From Salminus brasiliensis (Eukaryota; Chordata; Actinopteri; Characiformes; Bryconidae): a DNA stretch of 64,000 nt. Of this stretch, positions 47,901 through 59,412 are shown one piece after another. Where the stretch lies: contig NC_132881.1 of assembly GCF_030463535.1 (NCBI RefSeq), forward strand, positions 7,897,026 to 7,961,025, in the 5' to 3' direction. The position numbers and the translations under genes were made by a program. The stretch's first letter is position 1. Every line of letters begins with the position of its first letter. The notes below the pieces were generated by a model that made no database searches, was not told the DNA's origin, and saw only the letters and a list, made by a program, of their open reading frames with translations.

Positions 47901-50900
47901 TAACTCTTTAAGGTACCCAAAAGCGTTTGCACCATACTGTGTGTATGTCATTTATAAACAATAATAAAACACTTACGTATTAATGTGTTGACGTGCTTCT
48001 CTGCAACATGATCTGAGAAAAGCTTCATAAGGTCATCCTTTAAGTCTCTATTCAGCTTAGTTTCAATGTAGAACTTGTTCTTTAAAAAAACATTAAAAAC
48101 AATTACACCACAATGAATAGAAATTATTAGTCAATTTCATCAAATTCATTAGGTTTTGTTGATGTACGTGAATGAAAACACAAAAGAACAAATTACCATA
48201 TAGATGAACACTGGAACAATGCACTGAAGTGCAGCTGTGTACTGAGTGAGCGCCAGGTTGAATTTTTCAATGAAAGTCTCAGGAGGGCTACCCTTTCAAA
48301 AAAAACAAGAGAGTTTGTTCATTTCCAATAAAGGCCTGCAAACATCAACAGTGCAGACTATTATTTCTTATTATTACTGAAGTGAGCAGAAATAACTTAA
48401 ACTTCTTTAAGCTCCCGAATAACACAAGACTGGCCAAGTGGTACTGCATAGAGGAGCCCACCTAGTGGCATTCAGCTTAAAATCCTACATCACAATTCTG
48501 CAATTACATGTGATCCATTTTATTAAGAACGTTGAACGTTGTTCTATCAGCACTTTGTCACAACTGCACAAAAACAACTGCACACAGATAAATACGTACT
48601 TGTAGCTCCGAGGAGACTTGCTGCAAGTGAGACACTATCTTCCATATCAAGTCATTGTAGAGAAGTTCTGAGTGTTGCTGGCAGACACACTTATAAACAT
48701 GGCTGATGAATAAGAAGAAAAAAGGGTTATACCTTAGGTAAGGTAGCAACAGCTTAGCAACAGCAGCCTCCAATACTCACCAACACCTTTACTCCCCATC
48801 TGTACACTAAACTAACAAATAAGAAGAGCTGCAGCCTGTGTGGCGCAGATGTGTGTACATAGTAAGACCCTGAACAACCCTACACTGCACATGTAGTGTA
48901 GTCTTAGTGTAGTCCATTCAAAGGGGGGATTTCAATGCTGTCCACAGGAAGAAATATTAAATCTTGAGCTAACAGCAAGTACCCCAATGTTCAACATACG
49001 TTCCTACTATAAATCACCTACCTGTATATCTGCTCATAGGAGATGGATATGTGGTCCACTGGGCTTTGAGTGAGGAGGTGTTCGATGGCCCGCTCAAGTT
49101 TTGGCCAATAGGTTGTCCTGTAGTCCTCTGCTGTCATTGCATTCATCACTGCATCATAACGTAAAACAGAAAAACATAAGCATTCAACAGGTCGGTGATT
49201 ATATACTCTGCAGGACAAAAGTATTGGGACACCTGCTCACTGATTGTTTCTTCTAAACTCAAAGGTTATTAAAAAAGAGCTTGTCTAGCTTTAGTTGGAG
49301 TAACTGTCTAATGTATAGGGAAGACCTCCTACTAGATTTTGGAGCATTGAGGTCAGGACGTTAGGTGATCACCACCCCACCTAATCCCAAAAGTATTGGA
49401 TGGAGCACCATCTATCGTTCCAGAGAACACAGTACTCCACACTGCTCCGCAGCTCAATGCTAAGGCCCTTTATACCCCTCTAGCCAATAGGTTCATGTTT
49501 AACAGCTCCAGAGAGTCCTATTCTACTGGCATTATTCTATACAGGGTCTAGACAAGCTGTGTGTGTGTGTGTATGTGTGCATTCCCACATCTGTGTCAGC
49601 AACGGGTGCAACGTAAAAAAAAGTAGCTGATTGTATTCATTAGAATGGGTGTCCACAAACTTGTGGACATATAGTTTATGTATTGCCTGCAGCCAGCTGT
49701 ACTTTAACCCAGCAGGCCAAGCTCTACTGTACTGGGTCCAGCAGCATTAGGTCTCGGCCTCACTGCACGACCAGCTGTTACCTTAGCTGAAGGTTCCCTT
49801 AGGGCTCCGTGATGTACGAGTATCCCCATGGTAGTGGTAGTTCTGTCGCCTGTCCCTCCCCCTCCCCTGCCACTACCTCAGGAGGGACTACGGCTGTGTC
49901 CAAAACGGAAGGCAGCTGCCTCAATGACTTGCTGCCTATGCGGTCTCATACATCAGTACCTTAAAAGGCGACGAATCGCGTCCGAGACGCACTTTGAAGG
50001 CAGTAATACGTCATGACATTGCCAAGACACCTTAATTGGCATAACTAATTAGCTAAATTATTAGACATAAAAAGTCTAATTGAAATATTGAAATATCAAG
50101 GGAAAATAATAGCGTAAATAACGTACACTTGGGATACGCAAGGCAGCGAAAGATACATCTATGCTGCCTTCGCAAAACGGCAAGATGAAGGCACCATAAC
50201 ATCCGACTCGGACATGACTTGGTTGGTACCTTCCTGCCTTCGAAGACTGCCTAAGTAGGCAGCATTGATTTAACGTTTCAGACACGTCTCTATTTGACAC
50301 TAGGTGGGGGAAAAAAAAAAAAATCTGTCATGACCGACCGTCCGTTCGTCCGTCCGTTCAAAACCCGGGTGGACCGACTACGCAGGAGCGTCTAATAAAG
50401 TGGACAGAGACAGTGTTTAAGACCTCCAGCAGCATTGCTGTGTCCGATCCACTCGTACCACCAGCACAACACACTCACTGCTGCCACCACCAGGTCAGTC
50501 AGTGCCACTGCAGTGCTGAGAGTGAACACCACCACCACCAAACACTAGCTAGCTCTGCTCTGACGTGGTGGTCAGTCCTGTGGGGGTCCTGGGCACTGAA
50601 GAACAGGGTGAAAGGAGGCTGGCAAAGTATGCAGAGACCTACAGACCTACACAGTGCTCCTCTAGGGGAGGTGCAGCTGATTTTAATGGGACTCACGAAA
50701 CTTTGAGGGGGAGTTTAAAATCAGTCGTCCACAGCTCGACCCGGACGCCCCGGGACAGTCCGCCTCGCCGCTCCTCTGCCCGCTCGAGTCTGAGCTCGTC
50801 TCCCTGCCATCCTCCACACGTCCGGACACTCCGACGACGCCGACAGGTGGGAAACACAGCGTGCCCCCCGACAGAGGAGGTCCGGAGTGTGAGTTATAGG

Positions 50901-50970
50901 AACTCCCCCGATCCTCACAGTAGTTGTGGTTGTGATCGTCGTTTCTCTCTAAAGCACCCTCTTCATCCAT
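44903..50970 (-). CDS. cacul1: CDK2-associated cullin domain protein 1, 8 exons (complete CDS)
   Basis: Small protein with a partial cullin-repeat domain, described in mammals as a CDK2-associated cell-cycle regulator (family knowledge). Exons in transcript order: 50970-50697, 49148-49022, 48702-48600, 48292-48197, 48079-47977, 46694-46605, 46084-45946, 44942-44903. All GT-AG, phases agree, 972 bases, 323 aa; human is 369 aa. The cullin-like part starts at exon 2: [36 protein letters not shown], then [19 protein letters not shown] (exon 3), [12 protein letters not shown] (exon 4), [20 protein letters not shown] (exon 5), [20 protein letters not shown] (exon 6), [20 protein letters not shown] (exon 7), [12 protein letters not shown] and stop (exon 8). 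Exon 1 (91 codons) is acidic, Gly/Ser-rich and hardly conserved; the start is the first in-frame ATG. The C-terminus is about 14 residues shorter than human. Confidence 0.96.
45356..45730. mobile_element. piggyBac-like MITE with TTAA target duplication
   Basis: TTAA (45356-45359) is followed by AGCAGCATTATG, and the other end is CATAATGCTGCT followed by TTAA (45727-45730): exact 12-base inverted ends with the TTAA duplication typical of piggyBac-type insertion. No ORF. Lies in the CACUL1 intron 44943-45945. Confidence 0.75.
47495..47575 (+). repeat. Interspersed repeat fragment, 'caagtttatttgtatagc' type
   Basis: 'gacaagtttatttgtatagc' and 'caaatcaaagtgttttaaat' form a common teleost repeat; only the first part is present. 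It lies in CACUL1 intron 46695-47976, otherwise AT-rich without recognisable features. Confidence 0.5.
49205..49685 (+). mobile_element. Full-length 'ggacaaaagtatt' family DNA element
   Basis: Left end 'aggacaaaagtattgggaca', right end 'gtgtccacaaacttgtggac' then 'atatagt', forming imperfect inverted ends. The centre carries 'gcatattcatgtt'-like 'aataggttcatgtttaacag' and a (TG)n stretch. About 480 bases, no ORF. Best copy of a family with at least six fragments in this window. Confidence 0.65.
49888..50292. mobile_element. Non-autonomous element with 'tgtccaaaacg' ends
   Basis: 'tgtccaaaacggaaggcagc' near 49897 and the complement of 'gcagcattg…cgtttcagaca' near 50283 form imperfect inverted ends; inner GCTGCCT motifs repeat several times in both directions. 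In CACUL1 intron 1. Confidence 0.5.
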
Positions 50971-51185
50971 CGTATCGGGTGCTTGCAGGGCTCGAGGTAA
51001 CGTTAGGCTTTTACATCGAATTAAGTCTTAAATCAAGACATGCTTACAAACCGACCTACTCAGCTTGTTTTTCTGACGTGAAGCCTGCTACCGCCCCGAC
51101 TTCCGCACAACGGAGTGGGGGTTCGGCGACATTACAAATTAAAAGTCACGCGCGGAACGGGGTGTGTGTGCGGCAGCGCTGCGAG
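50560..51185 (-). promoter_or_regulatory. cacul1: CpG-island promoter and first exon of CACUL1
   Basis: The only clearly CpG-rich, GC-rich block in this AT-rich window. It spans CACUL1 exon 1 and about 200 bases upstream of its ATG (50970), with many CG dinucleotides (e.g. cgcgcggaacg near 51150). No TATA box is evident, as expected of a broadly expressed gene. The long plus-strand ORF here is antisense to exon 1. Confidence 0.7.
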
Positions 51186-51199
51186 GCAGTTAGCTAGAT

Positions 51200-51223
51200 A
51201 AATTATTATTATTAATGATTATT

Positions 51224-51254
<31 letters not shown>

Positions 51255-51285
51255 GTATTATTATTAGTAGTATTATTAAAGCGCT
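51200..51285. repeat. (ATT)n microsatellite, imperfect
   Basis: Interrupted ATT units with ATTAGT variants just upstream of CACUL1. Confidence 0.85.
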
Positions 51286-51451
51286 TTAATGCTATAACGA
51301 CTACAGACAACTTTAACAAAGTTGAACTTTTATATCATTTAAATATATATTTTAGATTTGTACTTGTTTTACATGTTGCTTTAATTATCGCTTTAATTTG
51401 TTTTTTTTTTTTTCGATTTTTTGAGTTTTTTTTAAAACATGTTTTAGTGTC

Positions 51452-51497
<46 letters not shown>
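51452..51497. repeat. (ATT)n microsatellite
   Basis: About 15 ATT units directly before a SINE copy. Confidence 0.9.
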
Positions 51498-51499
51498 GT

Positions 51500-51657
51500 T
51501 TTTGCTTTATTACCTGGGATATTGATAACAGGGTTGTAGGTTCGATTCCCTGCCACTGTTGGGCCCTTGAGCAAGGCCCTTTACCCTCTCTGCTCCCCGG
51601 GTGCTGGAGTTGGCTGCCCACCGCTCTGGGTGTGTGTGTACTCACTGCCCCTAGTTC

Positions 51658-51702
<45 letters not shown>

Positions 51703-51717
51703 CACTGCCCCTAGTTC

Positions 51718-51755
<38 letters not shown>

Positions 51756-51832
51756 TCACTACCACAGATGGGTTAAATGCGGAGGACACATTTTGCTGTG
51801 CAGTGACAAATACATGCACCTTTACCTTTGTT
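51500..51832 (+). repeat. tRNA-derived SINE, 5'-truncated, with internal duplication
   Basis: Starts inside the tRNA part ('gttgtaggttcgattccctg', B box) and matches 41300-41607. The segment 'gtactcactgcccctagttc' plus its (GT)n run is tandemly duplicated (51639 and 51699). Confidence 0.85.
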
Positions 51833-52839
51833 GTTTATCACTGTGCTTCATTGCCTTAAATGTTTATTCTGTTGCTTTATATTTTCCCTTGGTTACATTA
51901 GAAAATAATGATCCCTTTTAATGTAATACAATATATATAGCTATATAAGTAATTTTGGTTCATTTCTATTGGACTATTTGTCATTTTGACACAATGTAAA
52001 GAATTACTGTACAATTCACATTTAGTCAAAAATTGAAAAACAGAGATAAAGAAGACACAAGGTTTTTGCATGACGATATATGACATAATAATGCCATTAA
52101 AACATGTCACATTGAATACATTTTAATTAGTTTTTTATTCCAAAATACATTTAATACACTAAAACATATTTCAGAATATATTGGCTGTATACGTTTATTT
52201 TAAAACACATTGGGGAAATATTTAACAGATGTGTAGCATATCTTAAAGTTAGGTATTAGTGAATATACATTTAATGTCAAAAAAAGGTTTTGTATATATA
52301 GACACAGTAGCAGCTGGATCATTTGATATAAATCTTTAAAGAACTAAAATAAATGTTTTTATTTTAATAAATATTTAATAATAATATAATTCATTGACTG
52401 GGTCCATATATGCAAAATATACATTGGAAATATTATAAGTAGCAACATTTCTTACCATTTTATAAAAATATTTATTATATATATATTTTTTTATTTATAT
52501 ATTGTTTTGTACATTTTTTATTTATATGACTAATATGACTTCAAGAAATTGACAGTGTCTTTTTAATACATACCGAGAACAATCTTAAGCCCTAAAGCTG
52601 AATGCTACTGGATTTGGTAGAGTGGAATAATGGGACTATTAGAGAAATTACATCAGAATAATAGATCCCTTCACTTTAACATTGTTCTCTAATGATTACT
52701 GAAATACAATACCGTTCACACATATTGACTCCCATGGTAAAGGTGATTAAACTATAAAAAATGAAAGATTAAAACTATTAAAAAACTATTATTTTTTTTA
52801 TTATTAAACTATTAGGCACCATTGTTGGAATATTATTAT

Positions 52840-53110
52840 TTAAAACCTTGAACCTCCTCCTTTTTTGAGGATTCCAAAGCCCAACCTTGTATATTCCCCT
52901 CTTTAGCTCCTCAGACCATAAACCTACCTGCTCAAAAATGTTGACTAGATGCTGTAAAGAGGTTTTTCTTTGTCAGAGAAAAGAAGTCAGTGATCATCTA
53001 CTTTAGTGGTCTTCTGTAGTTGTCTTGTTTTATGGTGTTGCTGAGCTCGCCAGTGCAGTTCTTTTTTTAAGGAATCTACCAACGTGTTGAGTTTGTAACT
53101 CCTAAAGTTT
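52840..53110 (-). mobile_element. Tc1-like transposase N-terminal relic
   Basis: Reverse-strand text 'gagctcgccagtgcagttct' and 'ggcgagctcagcaacacca' (complement) corresponds to the transposase segment between HTH domains. Badly decayed. Confidence 0.35.
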
Positions 53111-53112
53111 CT

Positions 53113-54030
53113 ACTACAGTGGTAAGAAAAAGTTTGGGCACCCCTGATAATTTTGATGATTTTCCTTCATAAATCATTGGCTGTTCGGATCAGCAATATC
53201 AGTTAAATATATCATATAACAGATGAACACAGTGATATTTGAGAAGTGAAAAGAAGTTTATAGGATTTACGGTAAGTGTGCAATAATCATCTAATTTGGG
53301 CACCCTTGTCGTTTTATTGATTTGAAAGCCTTTAGCACTAATTATTGGAACACAACATTTGTTTTTAAGCTCATTGACCCTTGACCTGCATACACAGGTC
53401 AATCCAATTATGAGAAGGAGGTTAAGGCGGCCTATTGCACGTTTTTCTCCTCTTCGCATTTTCTCTGAGGAGTGGCAACATGGGATCCTCAAAACAACTC
53501 ACATGACCTGAAAACAAAGATTGTTCAATATCATGGTTTAGGGGAAGGATACAAAAGACTAGATCAGAGATTTCAGCTGTCAGTTTTCACTGTGAGGAAC
53601 ATAGTGAGGAAATGGAAGCACCCAATGAGTGGAGGCACAGTTCAAGTTAAGGCCCGAAGTGGCAGGCCAAGAAACATCTCAGATAGGCCTAGACGTAGGA
53701 TGGTGACCACAGTCAGAGTCATACTTCAACAAGACAACGACCCTAAACTCTGCTCTAAATCTACTAAGGCATTCATGCAGAGGAACAAGTACAACGTTCT
53801 GGAAAATGACCTTCTCAGTCCCCAGACCTGAATATTACTGACAATCTGTGGTGTGATTTAAAGCGGGCTGTCCATGCTCGGACACCATCAAACCTGACTG
53901 AACTGGAGGTGTTTTGTAAAGAAGAACGGTCCACAATACCATCAGCCAGAATCCAGACTCTCATTGGAAGCTATAGGAAGTGTGCCCCTGAATAAAACCC
54001 AGGCATGTGAAAAATGGAGAGACTGTGTAA
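53113..54030 (+). mobile_element. Tc1/mariner relic, internally deleted
   Basis: Left inverted end 'agtggtaagaaaaagtttgg'/'gcacccctg' at 53117. The frame 53472-53831 encodes the first part of a transposase (VRNIVRKWKHPMSGGTVQVK, then ARSGRPRNISDRPRRRM) and then jumps to the end part (LQQDNDPKLCSKSTKAFMQR); the catalytic middle is gone. After the stop, codons still read SPDLNI-like 'TDNLWCDLKRAVHARTPSNL'. The right inverted end was not found. Confidence 0.75.
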
Positions 54031-55730
54031 AAAAAAAATGGCTGTAACTCTACAACCTGCATTTTGAAGGTCTCAGAGAGCTCTTTGGATCTGGCCATGG
54101 AGATCTTCAGCACTCACATCCAAGTCTTTTAGCTTGTGAAGCTTCTGTGGCCATGTGACCTCTAAGAAAGCGTGTGCTGTTCTGGTAGACACTAGAGGGT
54201 AAACAGAGTCAATGCAATTGTTTACATTTTTGAGTCAGCATAAACATAATTTCCTAATTCATAGGCATCCACTTCACATGCCACTGCAGATATACTCATG
54301 ACATTTTAATGAATTACCCCAGAACAAGAGGTAGATAGACATGGGCACCGACAGACAGTCAGTATTTCTGAATATTGCTGTTAAACATGAAGAAATTATG
54401 GTTAAAAACAGACTTTGCAGAACATCTACATCTAGCATTCGTCTACGCTGTCAAACATGCAGGTCAAGCTTATTCTTATGGTCATGGAGTACATCCGCAA
54501 AGAAGTGCCAACACCCATTCAGGTTTGGAGACGTTTAAATAAGAATAATAAAAACAAAAAAGTGAATTGTCTGTATGAAATGAATAAATATGTTCCACAA
54601 CACATTAGATGAGGAGGCTTGAAAGGAACACCTGCAGTTAGAGTTAGGTCATGTTTTAATTACAACAGCTGGAGAGGAAGTAGAAATTCTCAGCTACAGT
54701 AATACCTACCATATGAAATTTCACTGCATACAAAACATTACCAAAACATGCCACAGTATGATGCTCATCTTGCTCTGACAGTCTACCAATCCAACAGGGG
54801 GCTTATGTAAATCGACTCAATCTATTTTATAAACGTGGAAAAATCTCTTTGGTCTAGAAAACAACAAAAATCCTCTTTGTACAAACTTATTAAAGGCAAA
54901 TCTCTATTTCTTGCTTGTCAGGTTGAAACATTCACAGGAATTACACTCGAAATGAATTTACATTTAAAGCACAACAAAAAAACAAACAAAAAACAAAACA
55001 CAGAAAGTAAAGATGAGAAGAAATTTGACATTTTCAACAAGTCAACAAAAGGCAACAGAAAAGTGTGACATACAGTGCCCTCCAACAGCATTGAGAGATC
55101 AGTTCTAACAGGTTTCACAAATGAGGTAGTTTCTTTCTGGTTTTCCTTTCTCCAGACGTCAACCTGGGTCTATGTCTGGCTGATCCAAAGGCTAGACTTT
55201 CTAGGTTCTCTTACAGCTGAGAAATATATGGAGTTTCTTTTGCAGCTGACCTGCTTCTTCGTTGTTGTTTATCCTAAAGACATTCAACTTACTTAGTGTT
55301 CTTGGTTAATTCTGCGAAAGGATTCTGCCAAGAATTTTTGACTCCAGGCATGCAAGTCTAATTGCAAATTTGGACAGAAATTTGAGGCAGAAGCCTGCAG
55401 ACGCCTGAGGTCCAGACCTAACTCAGAAAGTCAATTCACCCTAATACTTAAGCTCAGCAACTGATGGGGTAACCACAAGAAGCACAATAAACAAAGAAGC
55501 ACATGGGGCCCGAAATAAATGGCAACATTTCTTGCTATCTGTGAAATCCGCCTTTAAATCTTTAATTGAAACTGCTCGACTATACAGCAAAAAAAATCTC
55601 TTTTCTCGTCCCAAACATTTTGGAGAACACTGTAACAGTACAAGGGATGGGCGTACAAAAATATACAGTCTAAGACAGAAACAAGCACATTAAATATACA
55701 CAGTGCTCATACAAGTTAACAAGCCATATC

Positions 55731-58700
55731 TTAAGAGTCCGTGGTGGTAGCGTGTAGATTCTGTGTCGTACTGTCTGTGTGAAGGCTTGATGCGCATTTG
55801 TTTTCACATACTGTCTCTCTAACAACATCCTCTTCAGCTCTAGAATCCTGGGCTGGTGGACAGCGCTCCTCGGCATCGCTCTCCTCCTCCAGAACATCCG
55901 CACTACAGCAGGAGCCCTCACTGTCACACGAGCTGGAGGTCTCATCTTCTGAGCAGGAATACACCTCAGCCCCGTGGAAGATGTAACGATTGGGTGCTTG
56001 AAACAAGTACTGGCAAGCTGCAAAAAATATGCAGGACATTTTTTTATTTTTTTAGGTCTGACAGAACATCTGCAATTCTGAGGTAAAGATTAGCTTCCAT
56101 TTTATTAACAATGAGTTTGATTAAGAAAGTCTTAACAGTGCTCTAACGGTACACAAACCCGTTTGGTTGTGCCAGCCATCTAACCGTAGGTAACTTCAGA
56201 AAACAAAACCCAGTCATTTAGGAACGAGTCCAAACTACTGCCCCCTCCCCATACACCTTAGTCAAGTCAAATTTATTTATATAGCGCTTTTTACTGCTGT
56301 TATCACAAAGCAGGATCAAAGACCCCCATTGAGCAAGCCAACGGCAATAGTGGCAAGGAGAAACTCCCTCAGAGCTGGAGGAAGAAACCTTGGGAGGAAC
56401 CAAGACTCACAAGGGGGACCCATCAATCCTCCTTTTCTAAATTATTGATAAAAATGACCAAACCATCTATACTGTTAAACTGCTCTAATCATAATATAAT
56501 AATCATGGTGTGTATAGTGAATAGTGGTGATATTAATAGTGGCAGATAGTCCATTTAGGTTTGAACATGGTCATTAGAGAGGTAGCAGTGGTTGGAGGGT
56601 GTGCCGCTGGTCTGGTATGGGTGGTGGTGGTGGGTGGGGGGCACTAGGGTTGCACAATATACCGTTTCAGCATTCTTATCGCCAAATGAATGTGCAGTAG
56701 TCACACCACGGGACGTGTAAAGTCCAATGTTAAAAGCTTTTTTTTTTGCTGATTATACAAAAGGAAAATTCACACTGTGCTCAGAGGCAGATATACCTGC
56801 CCAATATCATTTATTTACTCCAGTATTAGAGTAATATCTATCTATATTTCAGGGCACCATAACATTTGGGGTATAGCTATAATGGGTATACTAAACCAGT
56901 CATGTTTAGAGCATTGTTGCTTATCTCTTGTATGTGAGGACTGCTTGAAGTCTGCAATTCTCAGACATCACCAGATGTTAAGTATCTTCTCTGGTGATGC
57001 CTCTAATGCAGCCAGTTCTTGCTTGTTTCCGTAAGTTTTGTCTTGCTGTAGGATGAAGCGCCGCTTGAAGTTTGAAGGCATTTATTCGAACTTGAGCAGA
57101 TAAGATCCTGCCAAGACACTCCACCATGAGATGTTTTCACACATTGCTTTGGCCATCACTCGGAGGCAAGTTAATCTTGGTCTCATCCGTCCACTAGACC
57201 TTTTTTCAGAACTCTGCAGCCTTGTTTTTTGCATACTGTGATCCGGCCATTGTGGTTTTACTGGTTTGTATCCTGCCTCTGTATCTCTGTTCATGAAATA
57301 CAGAACAGAAATCATGTCGTCCAGACTGGTCTCCAAACTCAATACTCTTGGAATAAGTCACACACACTGTAACTGGATCATGAACTTACTCACTGGCAGA
57401 CCACAGTCCGTTAGAAAGGGGTGACCACACCTCCCTACCCTCAACAACCTGCAACCACTTTGCAAAACACAGAGCAAGGAGCTGATCGTTGACATCAGGA
57501 GAGGGAGCAGAGTGCACACACCCCTGAGCTTCAAGGAGAGTGAGCAGCTTTATATATTCAGTCAACCTGCCCACAACAGCTGCTCTGCAGCTTCTACAGG
57601 TCCTACAGGTCCACCGTGGAGAGCATCCTAACCAGCTGCATGTATGGTACGGTAGCGCCGCCTCTGCTGAACTCAAGGCCATGCAGAGAGTGGTGAAAAC
57701 TGCCCAGTACATCACTGCAACAAGTGATGCTCGGATCCTTCCAGTTCATTCACCAGATCCATATCCACGCTGAGCTCCACTAGCTCAGGGACTGTATGCA
57801 CTTGTAACTGTTCTCTCTACCTGAACTCTAGCTGCTATATTAATTCCTGCACTGTACACTCTGTTTACGTACGAGATGCTGTTCACCAAACCAGACTGCT
57901 CTACCTCGGCATACGCTCCTGACCTCCCTGTCAATTACACACAACACATCCATGCTCTACATTTTACTACAAGGTCCAGACTAAGTTACTAATCACCCAG
58001 CCTTCATGCACATGTTTGTACATGTCCATATTTGTATATGTTCTGTATTATTGTCTATGCACCCCATCTCATGTTTGGTCTATTGAGGGCAACTATTGTA
58101 TGTCCTTCCTATTCTGCACTAGAGACTTAGCTTAACAGTGTTTTGTACAACGTTGGATTGAATTGAAACTGCCTCTGTATTTCTGTTCTTCTGTGGATAG
58201 CAGTCTCTGATAATTACACAGCCACCTCCTGAAGGCCGTTTCTGATCCGTCAGACAATCAAATAAGGATTTTTCTTTACCACAGTGAAAATTCTCCAGCA
58301 ATCAGCAGTGGACGTCTTCCTCAGCCTACCAGTCCTTCTGGAATTAATGAGCTCACCAGTGTGTTCATCCTACTAAATGATATTCCACACAGTTGATTTT
58401 GGTAATTCCATGGTTGGACCGATGTCTCTAATGGCTTTCCTCTTGTTTTTTTTAGCCTCATAATAGCTTCTTTGATCATTATTGGGATAGCTCTCGTCCG
58501 CATGTCGAACAACAGCTACTACAAGGGTTTGAAAGCTTAGAAGTAAGCCTGGGTAGATTATGCCTGCACTAATAAAGAATTGAAATACACCAGAGTAATC
58601 AAATACCTGCAAAGCCAAATAATGGTACCATTAAATGAGGAGGACTGTGTGTTTATTATATAAAATAATCTGGGGGAAAAAAAAAAAAATCTTACCTCCA

Positions 58701-59412
58701 AGACGTTTACTAATTGGACTTCTGTGTATTTGGCTCATCCAGCGCTGTTTCCATACTTCGACTTTCTTACTTGTGTACTTTGTATCTTCTTCACTTTCTG
58801 TGTTTAACCGCTCCATGATCTCTTCTTTTTGGTGATGTGCATTTGGACTAGTGCCGGCTGTTCCTGTAGGTGTATTCTGGCAGGCTTCGGAGCTCTCTGG
58901 ACAAGGGCTTGGGTCTTTAGCACTTTCTGAACAAACTGTTTCGTGCTTAGGAGAAGACCTTATTTCCTTAGCTGCAGACTGCGATGCATTACTTTCTTCT
59001 TCTTCTTTGCATTCCATCATCAACTGCGACTTTGAACAAGAGATGCCTACAACTCCGACCATCTCGGAAACCTCACTGTCCACATCACATTTTTTGGTGA
59101 CAGCAGCCGATGCCTCTGTGGCGGCTGTACATTTTTCTGTGACAATGTTTTCTGTTTCTTGAACCTCAGGTGACTGGACTTCAGACAGAGGCTGTTCAGG
59201 TACAGTAGGTGTCAGGGGAGGCGGAGGAGGTTTCTCGGTGATTTCATTAAGCGGCGAGGAGTTGTAGCAAAGCTGCTTGAAGTCACCACCGAGTCGATGG
59301 CACAGTTCGTTGACAATAACGTCGCAGTCTCCCAGCAGTTCAACGTCGAAGTTCAAGTGTGGCAGTGGCTCACGGTTGATCAAAACTTGAGGCACTTCAT
59401 GGGGAAGAGAGC
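55731..59412 (-). CDS. sirt1: SIRT1 C-terminal exons 8 and 9
   Basis: Exon 8 (717 bases) starts [20 protein letters not shown] and, after [13 protein letters not shown], becomes a poorly conserved acidic Ser/Glu/Thr-rich tail to SPISKRLG. Exon 9 starts [20 protein letters not shown], the conserved strand that packs on the catalytic core, then an acidic cysteine-rich tail ([20 protein letters not shown]) and stop TAA at 55731. The C-terminal end differs from human, which has a longer acidic region. Confidence 0.93.

Larger units (their letters stand above)
51833..55730. other. Spacer between CACUL1 and SIRT1, including SIRT1 3' UTR
   Basis: Very AT-rich to 52830 with nothing recognisable; then two Tc1 relics (52840-54030). 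From 54300 to 55730 no repeat or gene is clear; the part nearest 55730 is likely SIRT1 3' UTR, and an ATTAAA signal on the minus strand near 55559 could end the transcript. Confidence 0.5.

Noticed and set aside
50565-51197. 210-codon plus-strand ORF over the CpG-rich block
   Set aside because: It is antisense to CACUL1 exon 1 and its promoter; GC-rich DNA has few stop codons, and the protein has no recognisable motif.
51385-51819. Minus-strand ORF of poly-Asn and Thr-His repeats
   Set aside because: Pure translation of the ATT and GT microsatellites and a SINE.
53472-53831. 119-codon ORF as a domesticated transposase
   Set aside because: The catalytic middle is deleted, no introns or promoter are visible, and one terminal repeat is missing; simplest as a dead Tc1 copy.
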